A stretch of 64,000 bases of DNA from Lophius americanus (GCA_037951165.1 JBBDHG010000127.1:4371501-4435500), one strand, 5' to 3'. Numbered from the stretch's first letter, positions 11,525 through 22,527 are shown. Notes: generated from the letters alone by a model not told the origin. Numbers and translations are program-made.

Positions 11525-11773
11525 CTATTTCTTATCATCTGAAGACAAAGTCCATCCTCCTTGTTTTAAAAACAGCTCAATGACACGGTCGTATTGGACA
11601 CCCCGGCCTCTCAGTTCCATTAAACAGTTATTTTCCATTGATAATGATATCAGTGCTGACAGCCTGCACTGCCCACTCATATTTCTCCAATAAGTTTGAT
11701 CTTTTTTAAAGGCAGTCAATGACACTCGACAAAAGCAGATGATATTGGGAAGAACTGCCTTCTGCATCGGCAC
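11525..11773 (-). pseudogene. hAT transposase C-terminal (hATC) remnant
   Basis: An 82-codon minus-strand frame. Its middle (residues ~15-70) resembles the C-terminal dimerisation domain of hAT transposases: an F-K-K-x-Q-T-Y-W-R-N-x-M-S stretch, then RLSALISLSMEN, then YDRVIELF. Family members carry the equivalents (R)SFS..K.IK.YLR..MS, ERL..LA.LSIE and a D-x-VI..F tail. The catalytic RNase-H region and the BED zinc finger are not recognisable, so this is a dead fragment. The start codon is arbitrary because the true protein would extend upstream. Matching was done from family knowledge, not a search. Confidence 0.5.
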
Positions 11774-12196
11774 TAATGATGTAGAGCTAGGTAAGCTAGA
11801 ATCCCCAGAAGCCTGGTGCGATATGCATCTATGGAGCCATAGTTCTCCTCTGACTTTAAGAAGTAGTTCAAGTTGGTACTAGAACCTGAAGGTAAAGTCA
11901 TTACTTTTTACAGTGTCCCTGGATATAGTAAAAACACATTTACCCCCAATTTGTAAATCAATTCCAGAAGAGAAACACTGTGATTGGAAGTTTCAGTATC
12001 TTAATATCAATCTGCACACCATTAGCTTACAGCCCAAACATTTACGTATTGAGATTGATTTATATTGTGCAATGGTAACTCAAAGTATATTAAGTTAAAT
12101 AGTTTATGCTATAGTTCTCGACAATTGCCAGAGTTTGGCTTGATCAGAATACACAAAGCCAGAAGATACCATTATATACCCAGACAACCTCACTAT
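11774..12196. other. gene-free stretch
   Basis: Nothing recognised. It may include decayed flanks of the hAT element, but no end is visible. Confidence 0.4.
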
Positions 12197-12543
12197 ACTG
12201 TAAAAAAAAAAAAAAAGGGTTCACTGGTATCACACAATTACATTATGTGTTACTGAATCTAAAATTTAAGTTGGAAACACTTAGTGTCGAAAGAGATTTT
12301 AAGAATTTCCATCTACGGAATTTTACTTCTTTTTTCTTTTTAGGATCTGGGGTTCTAATCTTGCGCTGTAAAAATAAAATTGTTGATGAACTTAAATAAA
12401 TAACTTCAAACAAGGGCCCTTAATTAAATGATTGATTTTTGAGTATTTTTGATTCCAACCTTTGAATTAAAGTTAAACATTAACTGTGTCGCCAGTGGAT
12501 GAGTTTTTTATATTTAAATGTCCAACAATTCTCTTTTTACAGT
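12197..12543. mobile_element. MITE with ACTGTAAAAA ends
   Basis: It has 10-bp perfect terminal inverted repeats, ACTGTAAAAA and TTTTTACAGT, about 347 bp apart. The internal landmarks TTACTGAATCTAAAATT, AAGTTGGAAA and GCCAGTGGA recur in the same order at 23708-24005, which confirms a repeat family. No coding capacity. It overlaps the element at 12364-12835. No target-site duplication is obvious. Confidence 0.65.
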
Positions 12544-12835
12544 GTGTAATATTTAACTTAAATCACTGCAGGAAAAAAATAATGTCTGAATCGAGCGAAT
12601 AAGAAACAAATATTCATTAACAGTTTTATATTTTAAAGATATTGATTACTTCCTAAGCTGAAATTTCACTTATTTTTGTACTAGCTGAGTATATTCAGCT
12701 AGTACCCAAAACAGTATGTAGTCTGCACGTAGTTTTTAGTCTTACTTATTCATTTAAGTTAGTGCTTAATTTACTTGGCTGTCACCAGTTTCAGTAAATT
12801 TTAAGAGTTCATCAAACAAATCTCTTTTTACAGCG
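12364..12835. mobile_element. MITE with CGCTGTAAAAA ends, overlapping the previous one
   Basis: Terminal inverted repeats CGCTGTAAAAA and TTTTTACAGCG (11 bp perfect), extended inward by an imperfect TTGTTGATGAACTT / GAGTTCATCAAACAA pair. An 11-bp perfect hairpin GTACTAGCTGA/TCAGCTAGTAC lies inside at 12678-12705. The left 180 bp are shared with the right part of the 12197-12543 element, so the two are overlapping rather than separate insertions. Confidence 0.6.
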
Positions 12836-13569
12836 TACCTAAATAGTGGAATCCAGTTCAATAAAAAGGCCAACAAGGAGGACAAAAAAAGACGAATAGA
12901 AGTGATAGTAGAAATAAGCGGATGGCTGTGACCTTGAGGTTTTTCACCCGTGAGCTGAATAAAGAAGCAGGAATCAGTAGGATTAGAAATATAAAGGATA
13001 GAGCGAAGAAAAGCAACTTAGCCCACATGCCGTTTCAGATTACTAATAGTTTTACTCTCAGTGGTGTTTAGCGTTTGGGGTGGAGGGGGTGGGCGGTTTT
13101 TCTTGACAGAATTGGATGGCAGGTGATGCCTGACTGGCAGCAGTAATTCACCGGTCCCAAAGCATCTTAGAGAATGTTCTACTTCTGCACCTTGGGGCCT
13201 GCTACTTAAGAAAGAAAACTAAAAAGTAACATGGAATCCGTGGAAAATTAAATTGGGTCCCAGACTGGCTTAAATCTTCAGTGGTTTGAACAGCTGTACT
13301 CCCACTAGTGGTCGGGCGGTTTGAATCCTGTGTTGGGTTTCAGGCTGTTCATGTAATGTGGCGCTCACCCAGGCTGGAAATGTTATAGACTATTGGAAAT
13401 TGATAATGAAATAATGTTATGTTTATTCATTGTTTGATTACATGCTTGTGCCATCAGAAATTCTACAGTTGAATAAAAAAGTAAGATCCATCTCCAAACT
13501 TTCTGCAGACAGTCTCGTGAAGCACCACTCTGCATTTTGTAGATAATACAATTGATACAAATGGTGGAA
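12836..13569. other. gene-free stretch
   Basis: Nothing firm. A B-box-like GGTTTGAATCC at 13318 hints at a decayed SINE head just before the SINE body piece at 13570. Confidence 0.4.
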
Positions 13570-13680
13570 ACAGATGCAGCGTGGTGGTTGACCTTGGGGA
13601 GTTTGAATGTTCTTCCCGGAGTTGGTGACTCTAAATTGCCTGCAGGTGTGACGTGAACATGAAGCCCAAAAAGCCCATTA
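13570..13680 (+). mobile_element. DANA-like SINE fragment
   Basis: GGGGAGTTTGAATGTTCTTCC and then TTGGTGACTCTAAATTGCCT match the body order of the fish tRNA-derived SINE. The segment that normally lies between the two is deleted. Confidence 0.5.
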
Positions 13681-13681
13681 C

Positions 13682-14610
13682 ACTGAACCTATGTTGAAAA
13701 AAATAGACTTTTCTTTTCTGTAAGTGATTAAGTGAACCTATTTTGCAGCAGCTTATAGCACAAACAACTTGCCGTGTATCATTGCCTTGATGTCATGGAA
13801 CCCTTTTGAAGGCGATTAAGATGAGCGATGTTGTCTATCGTAGCTGCATAGTGTAAGAGTGTAAGAGACCTCTTAACCTCCATTACACATCTAAAAGTGA
13901 TAGAAACAAACTAATGCACTTAAGATCCCCCTCCGGCTTCTCCACCATTCCCACAGCTGTTGTAAGTGTGAAAATGTTAAGAGGGGTAAAAGAAAGTCCT
14001 GTCCTGAGAGACAAAGCACGCAAACCAATGCACGCACGCACACACACACACATACAAACACAGAAAGAGAGTGTCATAGAGAGAAAGATGATAAAGTCCT
14101 GCACATAAAGATATTAAATGACATTGCGTCAGTTAGGGAGAAGATCTTTAAAATAAATAAAGATAGCTTTTATACACTTGTCATGAAATTTGCAAAACAC
14201 ATTTCTCTTACATTTAGTTAAATCAAAATTTCGACAAATCTGTCATGACTCTATTGGTGTGTGGTTAGCTTTAAGCACATGAAAGGGGAATGTTAGGGTA
14301 AGGATGGGTAGCGAAATATTGTGTTTTTTGGATAAATTTACCAGAAAACATGTGAAATCCGTTGGCAGTCAATATTTAACAGATATATTCTGTATAAACC
14401 TGTTTATGACTTGTTTGTCACATCTGTGCCCCCATCTTCATCAGCTGAAGACTAGAGGTGTGATGGTAACTTCCAGGATATTAATGTGGTCAAAATAAAG
14501 GAATTAGTAATTGATTTTAGGCAGAGTAACAACACACTTACAGTGAGCATTATTCATAATCCGACTAATGTTTAGGAAGTTATTTCTATATATATATATG
14601 TGAGATTAAA
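13682..14610. other. gene-free stretch
   Basis: No gene. A short (CA)n run lies at 14033-14052, and a 10-bp AGTGTAAGAG duplication near 13853. Confidence 0.45.
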
Positions 14611-15060
14611 CTTCCCCCCATGGTCAGAAATACAAAAATGATCTTTCACAAAATCAATCAAGTTATTTTTCGCACTAAGGCTTATGTGGGTATCGAAATT
14701 GAAAATAATCCATAAAATAATTTTCAGGTTTGTCAAAAGATAAGTAGAGAAAAAAAAAGGAGCTCCCCTAGAGGAGAAATTATGAACTACTTGGATAAAG
14801 TAAGATTTTTACTAGATAGAGCTTTTCAAATCGATTTATAAGCACCGACTTTGGACTAAATCGGATAAATGATTGACAAATGATGTCCGAAAACATTTGG
14901 AGATAAAACCCCTCTTAGTGTTGGAAATAGACAAATAACCTAAATCCAAAATCAATCCATTTCTTCCTCGCACTAAGGTCTATATGGTCATGAAATTTAA
15001 AAAATAATCTGATCGAAGGATCTGAGGCGATGGCGATTCCACTTAAATCGTGGAATATAT
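14611..15060 (-). mobile_element. Helentron-like family, two adjacent minus copies
   Basis: Two pieces in the same orientation: 14611-14725 (GGGGAAG, AGTGCGAAAAA and GACCTTAGTGC-region landmarks) and 14758-15060 (the CCTCTAGGGGAGCTCC module, GGTGCTTATAAATCGATTTG, TAGTGCGAGGAAGAAATGG and GGAATCGCCATCGCC). Neither the 5' hairpin nor the 3' terminus is preserved. The repetition of the same landmark twice in 450 bp may be a tandem duplication. Confidence 0.65.
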
Positions 15061-15214
15061 GAAAGTAGCATCAAGGAGAAAAGTCTGCTGCTTGTGTCAA
15101 ATTTAAAAAAGTTATTTTACAAAGAGATCACACAATACTGGTCTTTCAGTGGCATATTGCTATTCCATTGAGTGATTTTAGGTCTACATTAGTTTCACCA
15201 GCTAGATAGTTTCT

Positions 15215-15522
15215 GCATTCATCCAGTCAGTTCAAGCTGCTGGTTTGTCGGGCTTCCTCCTCCCCATCTCCACCCTGTTCACGCAGATCCATCGACTTCA
15301 TCGTTCATCTCTCTCAGCAAAGTCATGTGCCACCACCACCCACATCTAGACTCAAAAAGGGGAATACACCTTGCTGCTCCTCAGAACATTTACCCCTTCA
15401 GTCACAATTTCCCCAAAGACTGTTAACACCACAGACTTTCTGATGAAAGGACTATGCTACGTCATCTGTTGAATAAACATTCATCTTTACTTCACTTTCT
15501 TCGTCTCTCCTGATTGAATTGG
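15215..15522 (+). repeat. AATAAA-ended dispersed repeat, copy A
   Basis: Shares an ordered set of landmarks with 31311-31612 and partly with 23390-23585: ATCCAGTCA, a CCATCTCCA region, CATC(G)CTCATC, CAGCA.AGTCAT, CCACCACCACC, TTGCTGCT and TCACAATTTCCC. It ends GAATAAACATTCATCTTTAC then GTCTCTCCTGAT. The AATAAA at 15472-15477, 30-40 bp before the shared end, looks like a polyadenylation signal, so the family could be a retroelement LTR or a retroposed 3' end. Unclassified. Confidence 0.5.
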
Positions 15523-16244
15523 TACAACAAATCATGTTCAATCCCTATTTTATGGCAGTTGATTTCACTCTCTGTTCTACGTTGAAGTTGTTTATCTTGT
15601 TTTGGTTTGCTGGCAACTGATGCATAACGTGACAAAACATAACATTGTTTTCCCAAAACAACAATGACCTCAAAGCATATCTTTATACCCTTTATAAAGA
15701 TCCTGAGGCAGAATCATGTGTTGAGCAGGCTGTATAAAATCGACTAAAATCGGCAGCTGTCCAGGTACTGTAGGAGCTGCAAGTTGGAAAACCAACCCAT
15801 GTTCAAGACATAATCCTTCCAGTTTCATACACACTCACACACACAGATGGTGGTTAAGTACACTTTCAAAGGGGATTTGTGCTTAATAAAAATCCAATTC
15901 TGACTCCACGGGATCCTTATCTAATAGAGAGAGTGCCACTTTGAAGAAGAGAGGAAAGACAGCGGGAGGAATAATTAGACAGTGATCGAGACACAGAGAT
16001 CACAGCGAACCAAACAGCCGATAATCCTTGTTTCTTTTGTTTTTTTCTGAACAACTGCTACTAAAGAAACCCACAAAAAAACCTTGAAAGTGAACTTATG
16101 AGAACCAGAAAACTCTGAAATCTGAGTTTGAATGCTGCACAATTCAAAACTTCATTAAATGTCGGAGCAGTCATAAATGAACAACTCAGCAAACCTAATT
16201 TTGTTAGTATGGATGGACTGGCAAGTAAGTAACTCAAATATGTT
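15523..16244. other. gene-free stretch
   Basis: Nothing recognised beyond a short CA run near 15835. Confidence 0.5.
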
Positions 16245-16840
16245 GATAAAGATGACTACAATGGAATCGCCATTGCCGCTACTACATCTTCATCCTTTGG
16301 ATCTTTGTGTTTAAGTGATAACTGATGATCTCATGGAACATTCTCCAATTTTATACTCCCAAAGACCTTATTGTGAGGAGGAACTGGATTAAATTTGGGC
16401 AAGGTTGATTTTATGTTTTCAACACACTGCGGGAGCTTTATCAAAACTTTTCCTGCACAATTACTCAACCATCTAATCTAGTCCAAATTTACTTCAAACG
16501 AATCAGCTTTAGGAGCTCTATCATGGACAAATCATATTTTACTCATGGGGGGGTTGTTTTTATTGAAAAACAATGTTTTCCAGACAGGACTTCCTAATCG
16601 TTAGTCTGATTTAGTCCAAATTTGATGCGTATGAATCGAATCGAGTATGTTTATCTTGTATATATCAGATAGAAGAGCCCATACTTACGTCACTCATTAG
16701 GGAAAGTTTTTAAAATGAAAAACATTGGTTTTTAGACTCCACATTAAGGATTATAACCAGGGAATTGCTCGTGCAACACAGGGGATATGGTGATTTTACG
16801 GGAAGTACCCTTGAGGCTGGGAATGACAGCGTAGACCTAG
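16245..16840 (+). mobile_element. Helentron-like element with duplicated internal module
   Basis: It begins in a degraded 5' end (ACAATGGAATCGCCATTGCCG). It carries ATAACT, AGACCTTATTGTGAGGAGGA and GCGGGAGCTTTATC. The segment (TTTAGTCCAAATTT, ATGAATC, TCTATC or TTTATC, ACTCATT.GGG, GAAAAACA.TG) then occurs twice. The copy finishes with GGGAATTGCTCGTGCAACAC, GATTTTACGGGAAGTACCC, GAATGACAGCGTAGA and CCTAG followed by T. At ~596 bp it is the longest copy, longer because of the duplication. No protein is encoded. Confidence 0.75.
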
Positions 16841-17764
16841 TATTCTAATTGCCATTTTTGTTGCAGTCTCAACAGACATACAATCAACCTTTTCTCCGTG
16901 TAAGACTTTGTGCATTTGTGCACATTTGTCTCAAATAAGACAACCTTACCCCCACAAACGCAAACACTCACACGAAACCTTTAACCGTATCTTACCGTAC
17001 CTTTGAACTACAATACGACTGGTTCAATGTCCTTTTAAACATCCTCCTGCTCTGTGCAGGAACATTCCCTGGGAAACTGTTGACCTTACAGTCCCAAGCC
17101 AACTTATCAGACCTTTTTGCTGCTCCTCTCTTTGCCCGTGAAAACGGGAAAGAGATGTTTTGGTGACCCTCCATCCACCTCCATCACACACCTCTCTCAT
17201 CCTTTTCTTCTTTTACACAACTTCCCCTTGAGTCTATCTCCACATCAGTCCCTCTGTTGCAAACAAAAGCTGATTAAAATATTCATGAGGCCGCCAGACG
17301 ACAATAGAACGGGGACGCGAGAGAAAGAAAAAGCCCCACTCATTATCGCCGTTTCATCACATATTGATCAATCCTTCACCTGCAATTATTTTTTCAATCC
17401 CTTCATTGCTCTTTATCCTTTCAGTTTCCCCTGCTCCTCCTCTCTCTGTCAGCAGTTCGTTTATAGAGAGATTTCAGAGGTTTACCAAGAGTGTGTGTAC
17501 ATTTCAAAGCTGATAGACAGGCTAAAAACCATGTGTCATATTCTGTACTGTGATGTTTTCTGTCTTGCTGAAGGCTGTTGAAAGCGAATGGCTACAGAAT
17601 CATTGTGTTAGTGTGTTGACAGTGATAAAGAGGCGACTCTGAGGCTCCCAACATGCAACAGTCTGATTAGCTTGTGTGTGTGTTTCGGTGTGTTTTTCCA
17701 TGCTTTGTGATTTCAGCACTATTCTTCCACATCTCCCCTTCACCAATCTCCTCCGCCAATTATG
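16841..17764. other. gene-free stretch
   Basis: No gene. Around 17265-17390 there is a repeat-free patch that could be conserved noncoding DNA. The 154-residue open frame across it has no domain and poor codon character, and I did not accept it. Confidence 0.4.
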
Positions 17765-18405
17765 TCCCTGAAAAGTCGGGGATAATATGGAATTATCATC
17801 GCCGCCATCTCCGCGTCCGCCGCAGATCCTTTGTGTTCGTATGATAACTCAAAAACTAGATCATGGATCATTTTAAAATTATGTACCCAAATAGACTTTA
17901 GTATGGGGGAGAACTGGATTGTTTTAGGGAAAGTTTAATTGTATATTTTCTGAAAGTAGGGGAGCTTTACCTGTAAATTGATAGACCATAACTTAATTAA
18001 GAATATGATTTGACTGGATGAGATCTATCTATCTTGATCTAAACTAATAGTTCATATTTTACTCAATACGGAGAGCTTTTTATGAAAAACACAGTTTTTC
18101 AGATATCATTTCCTGACAAATGGTTCTATTTGGTCCATATTTGATGCATATGAATCGACTTGAAGAAATCTATCATGTAAACGTATGTATATGTATTTTA
18201 TTTTAAAAGTTTATATTTTAATCACTGGGGGGAGCTTTTTTTTTTTTATATTAAAATATAACTCAAAAAACATTTGATGGATCATTTTCAAATTTTTTTA
18301 TCTAAATAGACCTTAGTGCGAAGAAGGAATGGGTTTGTAAGGACATAGACTTTAGTGAGAGAAGGAGCTGGAGTGATTTTTGAAAATGCTGATTGTATAT
18401 TTCCA
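17765..18405 (+). mobile_element. Helentron-like element with intact 5' hairpin
   Basis: The 5' end TCCCTGAAAAGTCGGGGATA is intact and followed by ATCATCGCCGCCA and CCGCCGCAGATCCTTTGTGT, the cleanest view of the family's 5' quarter. Two GGAGCTTT modules follow (~17965 and ~18230). From 18248 the ATAACTCAAAAA...GACCTTAGTGCGAAGAAGGA segment starts again, so the end is a rearranged second copy. No 3' hairpin or CTAG end is seen. Confidence 0.75.
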
Positions 18406-19235
18406 TAAATATGGAAAATAAATATGGAAATATACAAAGTTTGGTTCACACCAATCCATCCCTTTTCTGTCATCATTTATTACTACTTACAGGGATGTGG
18501 CTAGGAGGCCAAGCCTATAAAATTACAGAATAGTATACAATTATCACCCAAGTTTTTCAACTTCACAACTACATCTGTCCTTTTTCATCTTGAATGTGAA
18601 ATTTCTGGATTTCATGTTCTCACCCCATTTTCGCAAACTGTCCCCAATCAATGTCACTCAATTTGATTCAAGGAAAGACACATTTTTTTAAAAATCTAGT
18701 TTCATTAACTAAATAAGGTTTCATCAGCTTAAACCTGAAAAGCAAATCAGATATAAATCAATATACTGCCTTTCATTGTTGCATAAAACTGACACTTTCC
18801 TGCTACATTATTCTGCTCTGAGTTGGATTTGCTGAGGACTAAAACAGCAAACCTCCTCACAAAGACAATCAGAAAAATAAACACTTTTCATGCATTCTTT
18901 TCATCCTGCTTTGCTCTTTTCTCAAGTTATCTGTAATAATAGAAATGACAGGACACAACACCACTTTGAGACGTATGAATGAACCGGATGAGCCCAAGGG
19001 GAGGACAAGGGGAAAGTTGGAGATATAGAGAGTGGTGGAGGGAAGGCAGACAGATGGAGGAAGAGTGAAATAGAGGCAGACACCTCACAGGCGCAGGAGA
19101 CAGACGTGGAAAGATAAATGTGATGGGAGAAGAAGAAGACAGAGACAGACATATAAAGAGAGACAAGGAGGGCGAAAGAGGAAAAGACAGACAGCCTCCT
19201 TATCTTCTTACTCTGCCTTTCAAAGCCAACCCAAT
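18406..19235. other. gene-free stretch
   Basis: A purine-rich patch lies at 19000-19195. Overlapping minus-strand serine/leucine-rich frames there are composition artefacts. No gene or repeat recognised. Confidence 0.5.
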
Positions 19236-19313
19236 GCTACTGTGTGTGTGTTTGTGCGTTCGTGTGTGTGCATGTGTGTGCGTCCGGGTGTGTGCATGTG
19301 TGTGTGCGTGTGT
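19236..19313. repeat. imperfect (GT)n microsatellite
   Basis: About 78 bp of GT repeats with regular CA/CG interruptions. Confidence 0.9.
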
Positions 19314-19380
19314 AAAGATAAAGAGAGATATTTCTGAAAGCAACTCAGTATGTTCCTGTTTATGTGCGAATGAGGCTGAC

Positions 19381-19386
19381 TTATAA

Positions 19387-19418
<32 letters not shown>

Positions 19419-19502
19419 GTAATAATAATAACTTATCTTTTATTAATCACAATCAGTCATACACAGTACAAGACATTGAAATTATTTCTCTGCATTTGAC
19501 TC
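19381..19502. repeat. (AAT)n tract with dispersed-repeat flank
   Basis: Imperfect AAT triplets at 19381-19430 are followed by TCTTTTATTAATCACAATC and TTTCTCTGCATTTGACTCAT. The latter is like the widespread fish repeat segment TCTCTGCATTTGACCCAT. The class is not assigned. Confidence 0.55.
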
Positions 19503-20156
19503 ATAACTGAGTCAAATGGACTAGAATTAATTGATGAATCATTTAATCACATTTCAATGAATGAAATCTCTCGACATATTTCTGTTAGATCTAACTGAAT
19601 TTAAATATATATGGAATAAAAAAACCTTGTTTGTCTCTTAACTATTTTATTAGATGATAAATGATGATGAGTGTTGTGTCTGGGTCCATTGTATTTAAAT
19701 GTGTGGACTATTTTCGGAAAATGTTTGTGTGATGTCTATCAGGACATTTCATTTATTAAATACACACATTTGCAGAACGTTGAACATACTTGCTTATGCC
19801 AGTGTGTGTGTGTGGAGGGGTGTTTGTGTGTGTGTGTGCTTAGCTGATTTTCATGAAGGCTATTTGATTTACAAGATAATTTAGCGTGTCGTTAGCAAAT
19901 TAAAATGAACTGCTGAGGCTTCATAGTTATGTCGGGTTTTCCCGATGATTACACAAACCAACTCAGAATCTACTCGGCAACCAAACAGGGGTCACTTGAA
20001 AACCATGTGTATGTGAGACGGATAAATCGTCTGCACATAGGTGACGAATACAAAGCTACTGCTCATAAATTAACGACATACGCTTATTCATCGGTAAGTT
20101 CCCCTAACGAGCTATGAAAATGAAAATGTAGAAAAAGTAATAAAATATAATACATC
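19503..20156. other. gene-free stretch
   Basis: Short GT tracts near 19803 and 19828; nothing else recognised. Confidence 0.5.
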
Positions 20157-20221
20157 ATCTCTATATATCTGTCTGTCTGTCAGTCTGCCCGCCCACGTGT
20201 CTAGCTGTCCATCTATCTACA
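20157..20221. repeat. (CTGT)n-like simple repeat
   Basis: Degenerate CTGT/CTAT tetramers over about 60 bp. Confidence 0.75.
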
Positions 20222-20882
20222 GTACTACAAGTCACTGCAGTCAGCAGGTCAATTTTGCTTAAATTCACAGCTTTTTAGACTCATAACTTTAGGACAAGTT
20301 AAAAATGAAAAAGAAAATATCTGGGATTGGATTGAGGAGGCGTATGCTAATTAAGTTATTTGACGAGTGGATGTAGAGGAGTAGATGAGTTTGGGATCAA
20401 ACACTGAGTTTCTGGATTGGAGGATAAATGAGTTGAGTCTGGATGCATGAGAGCAACTGATGTCAATTAGCTGAGCTTTACAGGCTTTAAGTGTACCTGA
20501 CATTAATGGCGGAGATCGGTTGGACACATTACTGATAGTAAATGATGACGAAGACTTTATGGGCTTTTAATAATACAGGTTAGATGATGATGCCTGTTCA
20601 GTTTCACTCCGTATTCCGCATATATCAGGCAGCTTTTTCTGGCTCAGATGAAGAAAAGAGAAAAATAATATAATGTTTTATTTATGACTAATCAATGATT
20701 TTTTCAAAAAGACAGACCTAACATAATCTTTTTAGGATAATGGAAATCACTTACAGGTAATGTATGAGGAGTTATTAACTCCAACTCTGTCTGGCTAATG
20801 ACAGGTATAGGCTATTATATGACTTATAACTTAGTTCTAACCTTTTTTTTCTTTATGTAGGCAGTAGACCGTATTAATAAAC
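20222..20882. other. gene-free stretch
   Basis: No gene. 20420-20600 is repeat-free and could be conserved noncoding DNA, which I cannot test here. Confidence 0.4.
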
Positions 20883-21335
20883 TATATCTCCTTGAGTCAA
20901 TTTATGTTCACTGAATTTGGACTAAAAGTATAAACAGTTAGGAAGCCATGTTCAAAAACAGTGTTTTTTATTAAAATGCTCCGCCCTAGAGAGCACAATA
21001 TGAGCTATTATGAGAAATTTCGACATTTACAAAATTTGATTTGTATGCAACAAGTAAAGGAGCTCTCCCTATTAATAAAAACAAAAACAAAAAAGATAGA
21101 TGCTCTTGGAGTCTATTCATATGAACCAACCTGGGACTAAATTGGAGCAAAGGTTGGGAAATTGTGGCCAAAAACCTCCCCCTAGTGTCAGAAATACATA
21201 ACTGACCTTTTCCAAAATCAATCAGTTCTTCCTCGCACTGAGGTCTGTGGGGTTACAAAATTTAAAAATAATCCAAAGAATACTTTTTGAGTTATCGTCT
21301 TAACAAAAAGGCTCTGCAGTAATGACTCAACAGTA
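20883..21335 (-). mobile_element. Helentron-like family, internal part with two modules
   Basis: On the minus strand it has the TTTTTGTTAAGACGATAACTC region, GACCTCAGTGCGAGGAAGAAC, ACACTAGGGGGAGGTTTTTGG and then two rounds of TTTAGTCC-like / ATGAAT / GAGATATAG-type module (21110-21150 and 20905-20960). It thus shares the module duplication of 16245-16840. Both true ends are missing. Confidence 0.7.
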
Positions 21336-22340
21336 TCAACAACTGTTCTGGGATATAATCAACTATGCATGTAGCGAGAGTAATGAGGAACAAACATGAA
21401 AGAAAAAACCCTGGATAAAACAAAGACTGAAAGGACATAAAAAGAATGTAAAGCAACCTTCAGTTAACAGAAAAATGGAAGAATGGAGGGATGAGGAGGA
21501 GAGAAAAAAGGGGGAATGTTGCAAGAGAGAAGAAGAGAATGTGGAAATAAATGAAAACGAACAACTTAGCTGTGTTTGCTGATGTAAATCTCCCCCAGGT
21601 TAAAACAAGATGATAATCAAAAATGTACTACAGGGTCACGCTGTGACTGTGTGTGAGCGAGTGTGTGTGGCGGGGGCCCATTAAAAGGTGTCCCTGGTGC
21701 AATCAGTGTACAGAGGCCTTAGGGTCTATTTGTTTCTACATCAATCTGGAGTTAATGGAAACACACAACGCACACACACATACGCACATTCAAACACATT
21801 TTCTACCTGCAGTGCTAACATCGCCAGAGAGCGCGCCAAACTGCAGGAGACACACATGTATGCATGCATACTCCAACACACACACAGCTGGCACCGAAGC
21901 CAGCCGACCGGCAGAACAACACAACACACACCATTTATTACAAAAGCAAATGAGATCCCTAATGAGAGCCCTTCAATTTTTAAATTCCTCGCTCCTTCAT
22001 CAGACCATCCTTGTTCTAACACGGAAACAGCTCGTAGGGCTTTTCCTTCATTTCCCTAACAGAAATGTCCTTTTGATTTTATGCTCCTCCTATCAGAGTA
22101 AACATCCTTTACTCTTAGTCCCATAAACGGCCAGTTAGACAAATTCAAGGTGAAAGAAATAACTGAGTTAGAGTATGTTTCAGTATCATCATTCAGTATT
22201 TCACTGTCATACAACGACTAGAGGGGATAAAAAAGGAAACTCTCTCCAGTGGATGCCTGCGTGCATCACAAGTAATCATGAAATTAGTTTGTGAAGCTCT
22301 TGATGGTCCTCTCCTGTTTATTCAATAAATTATCTTTTAA
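21336..22340. other. gene-free stretch
   Basis: CA-rich patches lie at 21760-21800 and 21880-21935. Overlapping open frames around 21653-22126 read through these in three frames and show no domain. Repeat-free DNA at 21650-21750 and 21945-22030 could be conserved noncoding sequence. Confidence 0.4.
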
Positions 22341-22480
22341 TCTATGAACCCTCGTTGTCCCTCACGTCTTTTGCGAGTGGCCTTTTACTATCCCATCACC
22401 AGCCGTCTTTCTATTCTTATGGTCCACGTCTCTGGAACCGCCTCAAGACCTTGCAACCTTTTTATCTGCCTTTTAAGTAG
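22341..22480 (+). mobile_element. L2/Rex-like LINE C-terminal fragment
   Basis: One frame reads SFYSYGPRLWNRLKT at ~22405-22450. This matches the (Y/H)(A/G)PRLWN.LP motif near the C-terminus of reverse transcriptases of L2/Rex-type fish LINEs. The rest of the element is absent and the frame ends in a stop at 22478. Dead fragment. Confidence 0.6.
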
Positions 22481-22527
22481 AGTTAAAGTAAAACAATTTA
22501 ATATGAATTACTAAACCTATTCTGTAA

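Noticed and set aside
13083..13100. G-rich run as a possible G-quadruplex
   Set aside because: The G runs are few and unevenly spaced, so a stable four-run structure is not clearly supported.
17117..17581. 154-residue open frame on the plus strand
   Set aside because: No recognisable domain, low-complexity serine/leucine-rich start and no promoter or splice support.
21653..22126. 157-residue frame and overlapping frames on both strands
   Set aside because: Several registers are open at once because of CA-rich sequence. H/T-rich translation and no domain.
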